Below, one piece after another: positions 17,832 through 26,745 of a DNA stretch of 64,000 bases (positions are counted from its first letter, which is position 1; each line of letters starts with the position of its first letter). Both the position numbers and the translations under genes were made by a program. Source of the stretch: Bariatricus massiliensis (GTDB lineage: Bacteria; Bacillota; Clostridia; Lachnospirales; Lachnospiraceae); NCBI RefSeq assembly GCF_900086725.1, contig NZ_LT574838.1:1585649-1649648 (forward strand), written 5' to 3'. Below the pieces are notes generated by a model. That model searched no databases and was not told where the DNA came from. It saw nothing but the letters and a program-made list of their open reading frames with translations.

Positions 17832-18332
17832 ATGAAGAACAAAAATGTATTATTCATGACGCAGGCGGCGATGATTGCTGCTATCTACGTGGTGCTGACC
17901 GTAGTCTTTGCACCCCTTTCTTTCGGGGAAATCCAGATTCGTCTGGCCGAAGCCCTGACCATTTTGCCGGTCTTTACACCGGCCGCTATTCCGGGACTAT
18001 TTATAGGATGTCTTATTGGCAATATCTTAGGAGGCGCGATTTTGCCGGATATCATTTTCGGAAGTATTGCGACACTGTTGGGCGCCAGCTTCACATATCT
18101 CTTGAGAGGGCACGGTAAATTTATGGCACCAATCCCCCCGATACTTTCCAATATCTTAATCGTCCCATTTGTGCTTCGATACGGATATGGTATCGGACTG
18201 CCGATTCCTTTTATGATGCTCACCGTCGGTGCAGGCGAGATTCTTTCCTGCGGAGTATTGGGACTTATTCTATATGCCGCACTGCATAAGTACAAAAACA
18301 CGATTTTTAAAACAACAGCTGTTTCAAACTAA
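17832..18332 (+). CDS. queT: QueT-family queuosine precursor transporter
   Basis: This 166-residue integral membrane protein has about five or six hydrophobic helices and the family stretch FGEIQIRLAEALTILP near residues 32-47. QueT proteins are substrate-binding (S) components of ECF-type vitamin transporters that take up preQ1 or related precursors of queuosine. The upstream preQ1-I riboswitch strongly supports this substrate. No energising ECF module genes are nearby, as expected for group II ECF systems. A terminator follows directly. Confidence 0.93.
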   Translation: MKNKNVLFMTQAAMIAAIYVVLTVVFAPLSFGEIQIRLAEALTILPVFTPAAIPGLFIGCLIGNILGGAILPDIIFGSIATLLGASFTYLLRGHGKFMAPIPPILSNILIVPFVLRYGYGIGLPIPFMMLTVGAGEILSCGVLGLILYAALHKYKNTIFKTTAVSN

Positions 18333-18335
18333 AAG

Positions 18336-18372
18336 CAGGCAGCTATCGTCCTTTAAAGATGATAGCTGCCTG
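18336..18372. terminator. Bidirectional terminator
   Basis: CAGGCAGCTATC (18336-18347) and GATAGCTGCCTG (18361-18372) form a perfect 12-bp stem between the converging queT and yjdF-like genes. Confidence 0.8.
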
Positions 18373-18375
18373 TAA

Positions 18376-19263
18376 CTATTTATCTGCCGTTTCAGCTTTG
18401 GACGCTGCTTCAGCCCCCTTCTCACTTTTTTCGTTCCGCTCTTCTTCCTCCACAATACTGAGAAAATCCGCTTCCTTCTTCTTTAGCTGCGGAATGAATC
18501 TCCCCGCAACCTTACCCTTGCCTTTATGCTTGATATAAAAATATCCAATCACAGAAAAGACGACCGCGCCTACAAAATTCACAAGCAAGTCTTTCATCGT
18601 ATCATGCAGTCCTATATCCAGATAGCCTCCAAGACCAAGGCTTTTTCCGTTTATAATTACGTCATTAATATTGTGAATGGCGGTAGGAATATTCCTTCCC
18701 TCCGGATCCAGCATCACAGAGTTCACCATGTGGACAATGGTATCCTTCTGCATATCCATTCCAAAAAAAGTATCCATACCGTATTCAAAAAATTCCCACA
18801 CAACTCCCACTGTCATGGAAAAACAAAATGCTACAATAGACATAAAAACAGGCGACAATTCAAACTTCAGCCGCTCTTCCCGGTTTAAGATATCGACCAG
18901 TGAAAAGCCGATGGCCGCCATCAAAAAGCCGTTCAATGTATGTAAAATGGTATCCCAATTTTGAAACTTAATATAGTATTCCTGAATCTCGCCCAATATC
19001 TCCGCCGAGAAAATAAACAAGAGTATGATGATTTCCAGCGTAGTGGGAAGTTCTATTTTCAGATTAAGCTGAATCAAACTTGGCATAATCAGCAATATCA
19101 GCGTCAATATGCATAGAAATACATTCTCATAATTCTTATTCAATATCTGAAGTACCATACAGAGTATGACAAGCGCCCTGAGCACTAAATAGACAATAAA
19201 AGAACTTTTATGTTCCCTGAGCTCCATCGCCAGCGCTTTATTTATCCTTTGCAGCCATCTCAT
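18376..19263 (-). CDS. YjdF/DUF2238-like integral membrane protein
   Basis: This 295-residue protein has about seven hydrophobic helices in the first 250 residues and a highly charged Lys/Glu/Ala C-terminal tail (about 258-295). The motifs LHTLNGFLMAAIGF near 107 and VVWEFFEYGMD near 155 with conserved His, Trp and Glu resemble the YjdF (DUF2238) membrane family. The function is unknown. AGGAGG lies upstream of the ATG at 19263. The gene stands alone; tRNA-Gly and a structured repeat lie upstream. Confidence 0.7.
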   Translation of the reverse strand: MRWLQRINKALAMELREHKSSFIVYLVLRALVILCMVLQILNKNYENVFLCILTLILLIMPSLIQLNLKIELPTTLEIIILLFIFSAEILGEIQEYYIKFQNWDTILHTLNGFLMAAIGFSLVDILNREERLKFELSPVFMSIVAFCFSMTVGVVWEFFEYGMDTFFGMDMQKDTIVHMVNSVMLDPEGRNIPTAIHNINDVIINGKSLGLGGYLDIGLHDTMKDLLVNFVGAVVFSVIGYFYIKHKGKGKVAGRFIPQLKKKEADFLSIVEEEERNEKSEKGAEAASKAETADK

Positions 19264-19290
19264 CTCTTATTCCTCCTGCCGAACACGACC

Positions 19291-19374
19291 AATACACTTT
19301 GCACATTGTGTGCACCCCCCCGGAGGGTTTTTGTTATATAGGAAAGTTCAAAGGGCTTTCCTATATGATAAAAA
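19291..19374. repeat. Hairpin repeat fused to a terminator, copy 2
   Basis: TTTGCACATTGTGTGCA, a C-run and GGAGGGTTTTT match copy 1 (526-558). A 19-bp stem (19328-19346 with 19356-19374, two G.U pairs) follows with a nine-base loop. The stem sequence differs from copy 1 but pairing and length are kept. Copy 1 carries an additional hairpin module of about 34 bases (about 491-525) that is absent here. As in copy 1, the distal side of the stem abuts a minus-strand terminator. Confidence 0.75.
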
Positions 19375-19399
19375 AAGAATCCGGATATTCCAGACTCTT
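19368..19399 (-). terminator. Terminator of tRNA-Gly
   Basis: On the minus strand AAGAGTCTGGA-ATA-TCCGGATTCTT (19399-19375, two G.U pairs) is followed by seven Ts, which double as one side of the adjacent repeat stem. Confidence 0.75.
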
Positions 19400-19413
19400 T
19401 TGGGTATGAAAAA

Positions 19414-19484
19414 AGCGGGTGATGGGAATCGAACCCACGTATCCAGCTTGGAAGGCTGGTGTTCTACCATTGAACTACACCCGC
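19414..19484 (-). tRNA. tRNA-Gly (anticodon UCC)
   Basis: This 71-base cloverleaf has acceptor GCGGGTG/CACCCGC, an anticodon arm CCAGC-CTTCCAA-GCTGG giving anticodon UCC, and a T arm with GGTTCGATTCC. The 3' CCA is not encoded. A consensus promoter lies 13 bases upstream and a terminator 15 bases downstream. Confidence 0.97.
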
Positions 19485-19496
19485 ATGACTCTTACG

Positions 19497-19525
19497 ATTA
19501 TAATATACTGTTTTTTATTTGTCAA
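19497..19525 (-). promoter_or_regulatory. Consensus promoter of tRNA-Gly
   Basis: On the minus strand TTGACA (19520-19525), exactly 17 bases, and TATAAT (19497-19502): a perfect sigma-A promoter. Confidence 0.9.
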
Positions 19526-19592
19526 GCATCATAATTAATTTTTTTAATCCGCAGACAAAATTAATGTCTGCGGATTCCCATATCTAGCTTCA

Positions 19593-21128
19593 CTATCTAG
19601 TCTCGGCACAGGAAAAATCACCATTGTGCGTTTCTTTTGCTTTATATAGCGCCTCATCCGCCGCCTTGAAAAGCGTAGCATAACCATCTCCGTTTCTGGC
19701 TACCACCGCTCCTGACGACAAGGTAAGCGCAGGCATGTTCCGTTTCTGCGCTTCCTTGGCTATGGAAAAATTAATGTCCGCCATAATCTTTCTTGCGACC
19801 TCGTAATCACAAGTATCCGCAATAAATATGGCAAACTCATCGCCATGCAGGCGGGAAGCCAAGTCCACAGTCCTGATACGTCCTATAATCATCTGCGCCG
19901 TAAGTTTTATGACTTCATCCCCCACATTATGCCCATACTCATCATTTATGTGCTTAAAATGGTCTCCGTCCAGCATGACAAGTATGCCGTGCTCCTCTTC
20001 CTCCAAAGTTGACAGCACATGTAATAATTCCTTGCGGAACGACTTGGCATTCATCATCCCCGTAAGGTCGTCGACAGCCGCGGCCTTCTGTGCCATCGAT
20101 AATGCTATTTCCAGCCTTTTCTGCGTCTGTCCAAGCTCTACATAGGCTTCTCTCAATTCTCTATTGTGCTGGCCTCGGCTTATACTGGCAAGCACGTAGA
20201 TTAACAGCAGCTCAACCACGAGAAGGGGCACAAGCCATATTTCCGCCGTCTTTTTCAGTATAGACCCCTGTGGAGCCAATATCATAAAGCGGAATCCCCC
20301 GTCTCCAAGAACACAGCCATAATATTGCCTTCCGCCAATGCTTACACGCTCCGCCTTTCCCTCGGCCGACTCCAGCTCTTTTAAACTATCACCGAGCCGC
20401 TCTCTGAACTGTAGGAATTTTTCCGAAGAATCCGTTGATTCGCCGGCGAAAGTCCCATACAAATTATCCCCCAGATACTCAGGAACTGTACTGCCGATTA
20501 CCGTGCCATTCTCATCGTAAATCAAAATCTGCTGGTTCTCATAAAAGTTCTGTCTGGCCACCAGCGTCTGAATATCTTCCATCCTGATATCGTAGGCGAA
20601 CACGGTCTCACCGTCCGGCTGCATCTGTGATATTGTAGTCAAAATATAATTGTTGGCATAGCTCTTGTAGGGCGGCGTAAAAACGACCTCACCTCCGCCC
20701 GCCGCCGCGTCCTTATACCACGGACGCTGTGTGGCATCATATCCCGTTTGTTCATATTGAGAATAAGGAGTGTCCCAGCTGTAGAGGTAACGACCTTTAT
20801 AATACATGTACACGCCGTCGAAGGTCTTTCCTTCTATCTGTGCAAGCGCTGTGTCCATATCTTTTAAGTAATTCCATATATCATCCGGATTCGGATTATG
20901 TTCGATTTCTTGGCTAAGCATCTCCGTGAATAGATGAAATGAATGCCGATAGCCGTTCAGAATCTCTTCGAACCTGTCCTTTGTCTCCTCCGCACAGGCC
21001 GCCAGACTGGCATCCACAGCCCTCGTCTCTCTCCTGCTCACAATTATAATAGCCAAAATGTTCACAATTAAAAAAACTGCCGCAAATATAAACGCTTTTT
21101 TCCGATTTCTCTTTTTAATCTTTCCCAT
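19593..21128 (-). CDS. Membrane dCache-GGDEF diguanylate cyclase
   Basis: This 511-residue signalling protein has an N-terminal membrane helix (about 11-30), an extracellular dCache sensor (about 35-285, with RPWYKDA and GEVVFTPPY), a second helix (about 292-312), a coiled coil and a C-terminal GGDEF domain (about 355-505). The active-site loop reads RLHGDEFA, so the first Gly of GGDEF is His; the catalytic Asp-Glu is kept. The FKHINDEYGHNVGD segment for GTP binding is intact. It probably makes cyclic di-GMP in response to an external ligand, but the loop variant makes activity uncertain. It starts two bases after the MATE gene stop, with GAGGAGG inside that gene's end. Confidence 0.9.
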   Translation of the reverse strand: MGKIKKRNRKKAFIFAAVFLIVNILAIIIVSRRETRAVDASLAACAEETKDRFEEILNGYRHSFHLFTEMLSQEIEHNPNPDDIWNYLKDMDTALAQIEGKTFDGVYMYYKGRYLYSWDTPYSQYEQTGYDATQRPWYKDAAAGGGEVVFTPPYKSYANNYILTTISQMQPDGETVFAYDIRMEDIQTLVARQNFYENQQILIYDENGTVIGSTVPEYLGDNLYGTFAGESTDSSEKFLQFRERLGDSLKELESAEGKAERVSIGGRQYYGCVLGDGGFRFMILAPQGSILKKTAEIWLVPLLVVELLLIYVLASISRGQHNRELREAYVELGQTQKRLEIALSMAQKAAAVDDLTGMMNAKSFRKELLHVLSTLEEEEHGILVMLDGDHFKHINDEYGHNVGDEVIKLTAQMIIGRIRTVDLASRLHGDEFAIFIADTCDYEVARKIMADINFSIAKEAQKRNMPALTLSSGAVVARNGDGYATLFKAADEALYKAKETHNGDFSCAETR

Positions 21129-21130
21129 AT

Positions 21131-22480
21131 CTATTCCGGCGCCTCCTCATGTTTGGGCATCCACTTAGCCTTCCACGCGTACAATACCATAAGTATAGCA
21201 CCGATGGCCCAAGATATTGGATACGCCATGAAAATCCACTTCATCTCGCGGAAAATCGGAACCGTAATATTTATCCAGATAACCCGGTAGACACAGAGTG
21301 CAAATATGATTATGAACATAGGCGGCAAAGTCTTGCCTGTTCCCCTGACCGTACCCGCAAGAATATGCATAATTGCAAGGATAAAATAAAAAGGACAGAA
21401 AAACCGGAGAATATAGACTCCCAGCGAAATGACCTCCGCATCGTTTACAAAAACGCCCATTATCTGGCTGCCAAATCTCAGGAGCAGTACTGTTGTAATA
21501 AATGTATATACAACACCCATGCCCATGGCTACCCACATCCCACGTTTCACTCTGTCATATTTCTTAGCTCCCACATTCTGACCGGTAAATGTAGTGGCCG
21601 CCATACTGAAGCTCATGACAGGCATGATGTTAAAGCCGTCAATCTTAACATAGGCTGCGAATGCCGCCATCAGCGTGGAGCCAAAACTATTGACGCTGGA
21701 CTGTATTACCACATTGGAAAAAGAGATTACCATGTTTTGTATACCGGTGGGAAGCCCTACTTTTATAATCTTTCCGGCCATTTTCATATCCATTCGGACT
21801 TCTTTGAGATAAACATGGAACATATCTTCACTCTTTACCATAAAGCGGATGATAAAGATGAAAGAAAGGAACTGGCCGATATCGGTAGCAAGGGCAACCC
21901 CTTCTACGCCCATATGGAAAACCACTACGAACACCCAGTCCAGTACTACATTGGAGCCTGCGGCTATGACTAGATACTGCAGGGCCTTCTTAGAGTTCCC
22001 CACCGCATTTAAGATACCGGCCGCAAAATTGTAGATGACAGAAAATAGAATTCCACCAAAATAAATCCGCATGTAGATTACCGACTGCGAAAATACTTCC
22101 TGCGGCGTGCCCATCCATCGAAGCACAATCGGAGTCACTGCGATTCCCACAACAGTCATGACCGCGCCGGACACAACAGATATGGCCAGCGTTGTATGTA
22201 CAGCTGTTTTCATGCCCTTTGCGTCCCCTGCGCCATAGTACTGGGAGATAATAACACCTGCCCCGGCCGACGCCCCGATACAAAACGCAAGCAGCAAGTT
22301 AATCAGCGAGCCGCTGGAGCCCACTGCCGCCAAAGCTTCACTGCCTATATAATTACCCACAATGATTGAATCTACCGTATTATAGAGCTGCTGGAACAAA
22401 TTCCCCAATATCAAAGGAATCGAAAAACGGATTATCTGCCTCCAGATGCTTCCTTCCGTCATTGTCGTTGACCTTTTCAT
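21131..22480 (-). CDS. MATE-family efflux transporter
   Basis: This 449-residue protein with about 12 hydrophobic helices begins with a typical MATE N-terminus (MTEGSIWRQIIRFSIPLILGNLFQQLYN as a pattern: basic start, IPLILGNLFQQLYN, then DSIIVGNYIG). MATE proteins export cationic drugs or metabolites using Na+ or H+ gradients. Two starts are possible, 22480 and the seventh codon; GAGAGG favours the first. It is co-transcribed with the GGDEF gene (two-base gap). Confidence 0.92.
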   Translation of the reverse strand: MKRSTTMTEGSIWRQIIRFSIPLILGNLFQQLYNTVDSIIVGNYIGSEALAAVGSSGSLINLLLAFCIGASAGAGVIISQYYGAGDAKGMKTAVHTTLAISVVSGAVMTVVGIAVTPIVLRWMGTPQEVFSQSVIYMRIYFGGILFSVIYNFAAGILNAVGNSKKALQYLVIAAGSNVVLDWVFVVVFHMGVEGVALATDIGQFLSFIFIIRFMVKSEDMFHVYLKEVRMDMKMAGKIIKVGLPTGIQNMVISFSNVVIQSSVNSFGSTLMAAFAAYVKIDGFNIMPVMSFSMAATTFTGQNVGAKKYDRVKRGMWVAMGMGVVYTFITTVLLLRFGSQIMGVFVNDAEVISLGVYILRFFCPFYFILAIMHILAGTVRGTGKTLPPMFIIIFALCVYRVIWINITVPIFREMKWIFMAYPISWAIGAILMVLYAWKAKWMPKHEEAPE

Positions 22481-22607
22481 CTATATATCCTCTCTCTTTC
22501 ATTCTTTAGTAACACCTACCTTACAGTATACAAGATTTACAGGTTATTTTTAAGAGGAAGTTACATAAATTATAAACTATTTTTTTAACCCCTTTCCCTG
22601 TTGTCTA

Positions 22608-22672
22608 TTGTATAAAAAACATAGAAATGTTATAATATTCACGAACTTTGAAGTTACGGGAATAACTTCAAA
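22608..22672 (+). promoter_or_regulatory. pip promoter with inverted repeat over the start of the transcript
   Basis: TTGTAT (22608-22613), 17 bases, TATAAT (22631-22636). Eleven bases later a perfect 10-bp inverted repeat TTTGAAGTTA / TAACTTCAAA (22647-22656, 22663-22672; six-base loop) covers the predicted start region. It could be an operator or a leader hairpin. Confidence 0.65.
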
Positions 22673-22710
22673 AATTTTCAAATGCCGCACAGACGGCAAG
22701 GAGGTATAAT

Positions 22711-23592
22711 ATGAAAGTCATTGAAGGTTACATGCCATACTTGGGGTATCAGACTTACTATCGAATCGTAGGCGAATGTACAGGTAACAAGAAGCCGCTT
22801 CTGCTTCTTCATGGGGGGCCGGGCTCCACACACAACTATTTTGAAGTGTTGGACAGACTGGCTGAAGAAGGACGCGCCATCATCTCTTACGATCAGCTTG
22901 GCTGTGGGAATTCTTATGTAGACGGACACCCGGAATTGTGGTGCTCTGAGACATGGGATAATGAGCTGATCGCACTTAGAAAGCACCTTGGACTCGACGA
23001 AGTTCATCTTCTCGGACAATCCTGGGGCGGAATGCTCGCGATTGAGTATCTCTGCGATTACAAACCAGAAGGTGTAAAATCCGTTATTCTTTCCAGTACA
23101 TTACCGGCTGCAGAGCTGTGGGCTCATGAGCAGCACCGCATGATTAAGTTCATGTCTCAGGAAGATCAAGACGCTATCGCCAAGGCTGAAGCTACAGGAA
23201 ACTTTGACGATCCTGCATATCTTGCCGCAAATGAAAGATTTATGCTTCTCCACTGCGCCGGCGAGGTGACAGAAGATTCTCCGGAATGTCTGCGCCGCCC
23301 GAAGAAATCCGGTTCAGAAGCTTACGTTGCCGGCTGGGGGCCAAACGAATACAATCCTACAGGAAGCCTCGGAGGCTGGGAATACCGTGATAAGATTGGT
23401 GATATCAAAGAACCGGCTCTTATCATTAACGGTACAAACGATCTGTGCACACCGCTTGTGGCAAAGACAATGTACGACCTGATTCCTAATTCTAAATGGG
23501 AACTCTTCGATGGCTGCCGCCATATGTGCTTCGTTGAAGAAAATGACAAATACTGTAAACTTGTCAATGAATGGATGGAACAGCACGACTAA
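22711..23592 (+). CDS. pip: Proline iminopeptidase (alpha/beta hydrolase, S33)
   Basis: This 293-residue hydrolase removes N-terminal proline (or similar residues) from peptides. The oxyanion motif HGGPG is at 34-38, the nucleophile elbow GQSWGG has Ser104, the acid is in GTNDLCTP (about 240), and the catalytic His is in CRHMCF (about 270). It has no signal peptide, so it is cytoplasmic. AAGGAGG precedes the ATG. It is monocistronic, with its own promoter, an operator-like repeat and a strong terminator. Confidence 0.92.
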   Translation: MKVIEGYMPYLGYQTYYRIVGECTGNKKPLLLLHGGPGSTHNYFEVLDRLAEEGRAIISYDQLGCGNSYVDGHPELWCSETWDNELIALRKHLGLDEVHLLGQSWGGMLAIEYLCDYKPEGVKSVILSSTLPAAELWAHEQHRMIKFMSQEDQDAIAKAEATGNFDDPAYLAANERFMLLHCAGEVTEDSPECLRRPKKSGSEAYVAGWGPNEYNPTGSLGGWEYRDKIGDIKEPALIINGTNDLCTPLVAKTMYDLIPNSKWELFDGCRHMCFVEENDKYCKLVNEWMEQHD

Positions 23593-23600
23593 TAAAAGAC

Positions 23601-23645
23601 GGATGGTACTACAGATATTTCTGCAAGTACCATCCTATTTTTTTA
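23601..23645 (+). terminator. Terminator of pip
   Basis: GGATGGTACT (23601-23610) pairs with AGTACCATCC (23626-23635), followed by a T-run. Confidence 0.9.
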
Positions 23646-23727
23646 TTTGCATTTTCCCAGCTCACGCCATATAATAGCAATTATACTTAAAATGCCTCAT
23701 TTGCTACAAAAAAGGAGCTGATCGATC

Positions 23728-24618
23728 ATGTCTAAAAAGCAAAAAGGGATTCTTTTTATTATACTTTCTGCACTTTGTTTCTCCCTGATGAACATGTTTG
23801 TAAAACTGTCGGGAGACTTGCCTTCTATACAAAAAAGCTTTTTCAGAAATTCTGTCGCTGTAGTTGCGGCCGCCGTTCTCCTCGTAAAAAGCCATACCCC
23901 CTTCCGCTGGCAGAAGGGGAACCTAGGTCTTCTTGTCGTGCGCGCCTCATTCGGAACGCTGGGCATCCTCTGCAACTTCTATGCTATCAGCCACATGAAC
24001 CTTGCAGACGCCTCCATGCTGAATAAGCTGTCTCCCTTCTTTGTCATTCTGTTTTCTTTCTTTTTCCTGAAAGAAAAGGTGACACTATTTCAGACAGGCG
24101 CGATGACAGCCGCCTTCGTGGGGAGCATGTTCATCATCCGGCCCGGCTTCCAGTTTCAAGAGGCTCTGCCCGCCGTCATCGGCTTCCTCGGAGGACTTGC
24201 CGCAGGCGCCGCTTACACAGCCGTCCGAGGCTTGAGTCTCAGAGGGGAAAAGAATCCTTTTATCGTATTCTTCTTCTCTGCCTTTTCCTGCCTCGTGACG
24301 CTGCCCTACCTGCTTTTTGCCTATGTGCCCATGAGCGGCCTGCAATTGCTCTACCTTCTGCTGGCCGGCCTATTTGCCTCCGGGGGACAGTTTGCTATCA
24401 CGGCAGCTTATGCCAACGCACCGGGAAGCGATATTTCTATCTATGACTATACCATTGTTATATTCGCAGGCATTTGGAGCTTTCTTCTGTGGGACGAGAT
24501 TCCGGGAATCACCAGTATCATAGGGTACATTATTATATTTGGCGCTTCCCTTGCCATGTATCTTTATAAAAGTATCAGAACAAATGGAAGTTCACAATCA
24601 GCCCGGCGAAAACAATAG
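23728..24618 (+). CDS. EamA/DMT-family transporter
   Basis: This 296-residue protein has ten hydrophobic helices arranged as two EamA halves (about 6-138 and 148-285). The first half ends KLSPFFVILFSFFFLKEKV and the second has IVIFAGIWSFLLWDEIP, the typical paired EamA signatures. It is probably an exporter of small metabolites such as amino acids; the substrate cannot be inferred. AAAAAGGAG lies upstream of the ATG. Its last 44 bases overlap the 3' end of the converging hppA gene. Confidence 0.9.
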   Translation: MSKKQKGILFIILSALCFSLMNMFVKLSGDLPSIQKSFFRNSVAVVAAAVLLVKSHTPFRWQKGNLGLLVVRASFGTLGILCNFYAISHMNLADASMLNKLSPFFVILFSFFFLKEKVTLFQTGAMTAAFVGSMFIIRPGFQFQEALPAVIGFLGGLAAGAAYTAVRGLSLRGEKNPFIVFFFSAFSCLVTLPYLLFAYVPMSGLQLLYLLLAGLFASGGQFAITAAYANAPGSDISIYDYTIVIFAGIWSFLLWDEIPGITSIIGYIIIFGASLAMYLYKSIRTNGSSQSARRKQ

Positions 24619-26674
24619 ATACCATGGACAATAATTTGATTAAAATATTGATGGACGGTCCAGACGTATCTTTAAAAGGATCTCCTACCGTGTCGCCAAC
24701 TACCGCGGCTTTGTGGGCCTCACTTCCTTTGCCGCCGTACGCGCCCCCTTCAATATATTTCTTCGCGTTGTCCCACGCCCCGCCGGAGTTGGACATGAAT
24801 ACCGCCATCAGGAAACCGGTGGATGTGGCGCCTGTCAGCATCCCGATCACTCCGTTGTATCCCAGCAGAAGTCCCACCACCACAGGAGTGACGATTGCCA
24901 GAATGGTGGGGAGCACCATCTCATGAAGGCTTGCCTTCGTACAAATGTCTACGCAGGCCTCATAATCAGCCTCAGCCTTTCCTTCCATCAATCCTTTGAT
25001 TTCTCTGAACTGTCTCCTTACTTCCACGACAATGCTCTGCGCCGCCCGTCCTACGGACGACATCGTAAGCGCCGCAAACACGAATGGCAGACACGCCCCG
25101 ATAAAGATTCCCACCAGTACCGGAGGATTCATCACGCTCATATTGAGTTCCACGCCTGCTCCTCCTACTTGCTGTACTTTTTCTACATAGGACGCAATCA
25201 ATGCCAGCGCCGTCAGCGCGGCAGAGCCAATGGCAAATCCTTTTCCGGTGGCCGCCGTCGTATTGCCCAACGAGTCGAGAGCGTCTGTCCTGCCGCGCAC
25301 CTCCGGTTCCAGCCCGGACATCTCGGCAATCCCGCCCGCATTGTCAGCGATAGGGCCATAAGCGTCAGTCGCAAGAGTGATTCCAAGCGTGGAAAGCATT
25401 CCGACCGCCGCCAGCGCTATGCCATATAACCCTCTGGTCGTCTCGGTAAATCCGCCTGAAAATGTATAGGCCGCCATAACACAGACTGCGATGATGAGAA
25501 TCGGGACAGCCGTGGAGAGCATTCCAAGGCTGATTCCACCGATAACAATTGTGGCCGGTCCCGTCTGAGACTTCTCCGCCAGCCCTTTTGTCGGCTTATA
25601 GCTGTCCGAGGTGAAAAATTCTGTAAAAAATCCTATCAGTACACCGGCAATCAATCCGGCAATAATCGCAAAGTAAAATCCAATAAATGCTTTTCCAAAA
25701 ATAAACCACACCAGCGGAAATGCAACGACCGCAATCAATAAAGCGCTGGTATTAGTTCCTCTGCGCAGCGCTTTGAGCAAAGTACCTTGGTCTGTATTTT
25801 CTCCAGTCTTGACAAGCATAGACCCGATAATGGAGGCCAGCACCCCAACTGCAGCCAATACCATCGGTAACGCCACCGCGTTGACCCGGTCCACCGCTTC
25901 TATCTTATTAAAGGCGATGACGCCAAGCGCGCATGCAGAGAGCACGGAGCCTACATAGGACTCATAAAGATCTGCTCCCATGCCAGCCACATCACCTACA
26001 TTGTCTCCTACATTGTCAGCAATGACCGCAGGGTTTCTAGGATCGTCCTCAGGGATTCCCGCCTCTACTTTGCCTACTAGATCCGCCCCCACATCTGCTG
26101 CCTTCGTATATATTCCTCCTCCGACACGGGCGAACAGCGCCATGGAGGATGCCCCCATGCCAAAGGTCAGCATGGCGCTCGTAATCTCTTCAATGGGCAG
26201 ATGAAAGACAAGCCTGAGCAGCAAGTACCAAATAGAAATATCCAGAAGTCCCAGTCCCACAACCGTGAATCCCATAACAGAGCCGGCAGAAAACGCTACT
26301 TTAAGTCCCCTGTTCAGCCCCTTTTGGCAGGCCGCCGCAGTGCGCGCATTCGCCCGGGTCGCTATATTCATACCCACGAATCCGGACAGGCCGGAGAAAA
26401 ATCCTCCGGTGATAAAGGCAAAGGGCACGAACCAGGTCAAGAATCCACACGCTGCCATTACTGTAAGGATAAGAAACATCCCCGCAAAAAAAATGAGTAA
26501 AATCCGGTACTGGCGCTTCAGATAAGCCATAGCTCCAGACCGGATAGACGCCGCGATTTTTACCATAGTATCGTTTCCCTCGGGAAAGCGAAGTACCTTC
26601 TGCGCCCTTGTCGCGGCAAACAACAGGGCAATAATTGATCCACATAGGGTAAGTAATGCCAGCTTGTTATCCAT
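24575..26674 (-). CDS. hppA: Membrane-bound K+-dependent pyrophosphatase (ion pump)
   Basis: This 699-residue membrane protein with about 16 helices hydrolyses pyrophosphate and pumps Na+ and/or H+ outward. The catalytic segment DVGADLVGKVEAGIPEDDPR followed by IADNVGDNVGDVAG near residue 210 is intact. GNTTAATGKGFAIGSAAL near 460 has Ala where K+-independent enzymes have Lys, so it should need K+. The frame is open to a TTG at 26692, but the ATG at 26674 follows GAGGAGG. The 3' end overlaps the converging EamA gene by 44 bases. Confidence 0.95.
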   Translation of the reverse strand: MDNKLALLTLCGSIIALLFAATRAQKVLRFPEGNDTMVKIAASIRSGAMAYLKRQYRILLIFFAGMFLILTVMAACGFLTWFVPFAFITGGFFSGLSGFVGMNIATRANARTAAACQKGLNRGLKVAFSAGSVMGFTVVGLGLLDISIWYLLLRLVFHLPIEEITSAMLTFGMGASSMALFARVGGGIYTKAADVGADLVGKVEAGIPEDDPRNPAVIADNVGDNVGDVAGMGADLYESYVGSVLSACALGVIAFNKIEAVDRVNAVALPMVLAAVGVLASIIGSMLVKTGENTDQGTLLKALRRGTNTSALLIAVVAFPLVWFIFGKAFIGFYFAIIAGLIAGVLIGFFTEFFTSDSYKPTKGLAEKSQTGPATIVIGGISLGMLSTAVPILIIAVCVMAAYTFSGGFTETTRGLYGIALAAVGMLSTLGITLATDAYGPIADNAGGIAEMSGLEPEVRGRTDALDSLGNTTAATGKGFAIGSAALTALALIASYVEKVQQVGGAGVELNMSVMNPPVLVGIFIGACLPFVFAALTMSSVGRAAQSIVVEVRRQFREIKGLMEGKAEADYEACVDICTKASLHEMVLPTILAIVTPVVVGLLLGYNGVIGMLTGATSTGFLMAVFMSNSGGAWDNAKKYIEGGAYGGKGSEAHKAAVVGDTVGDPFKDTSGPSINILIKLLSMVSIVFAGLIVNFHLF

Positions 26675-26745
26675 AGAAAAACCTCCTCTCAATACAGATG
26701 CTTCTATGTTATTATACTACTTCTCTATGGATATTGATATATTTT

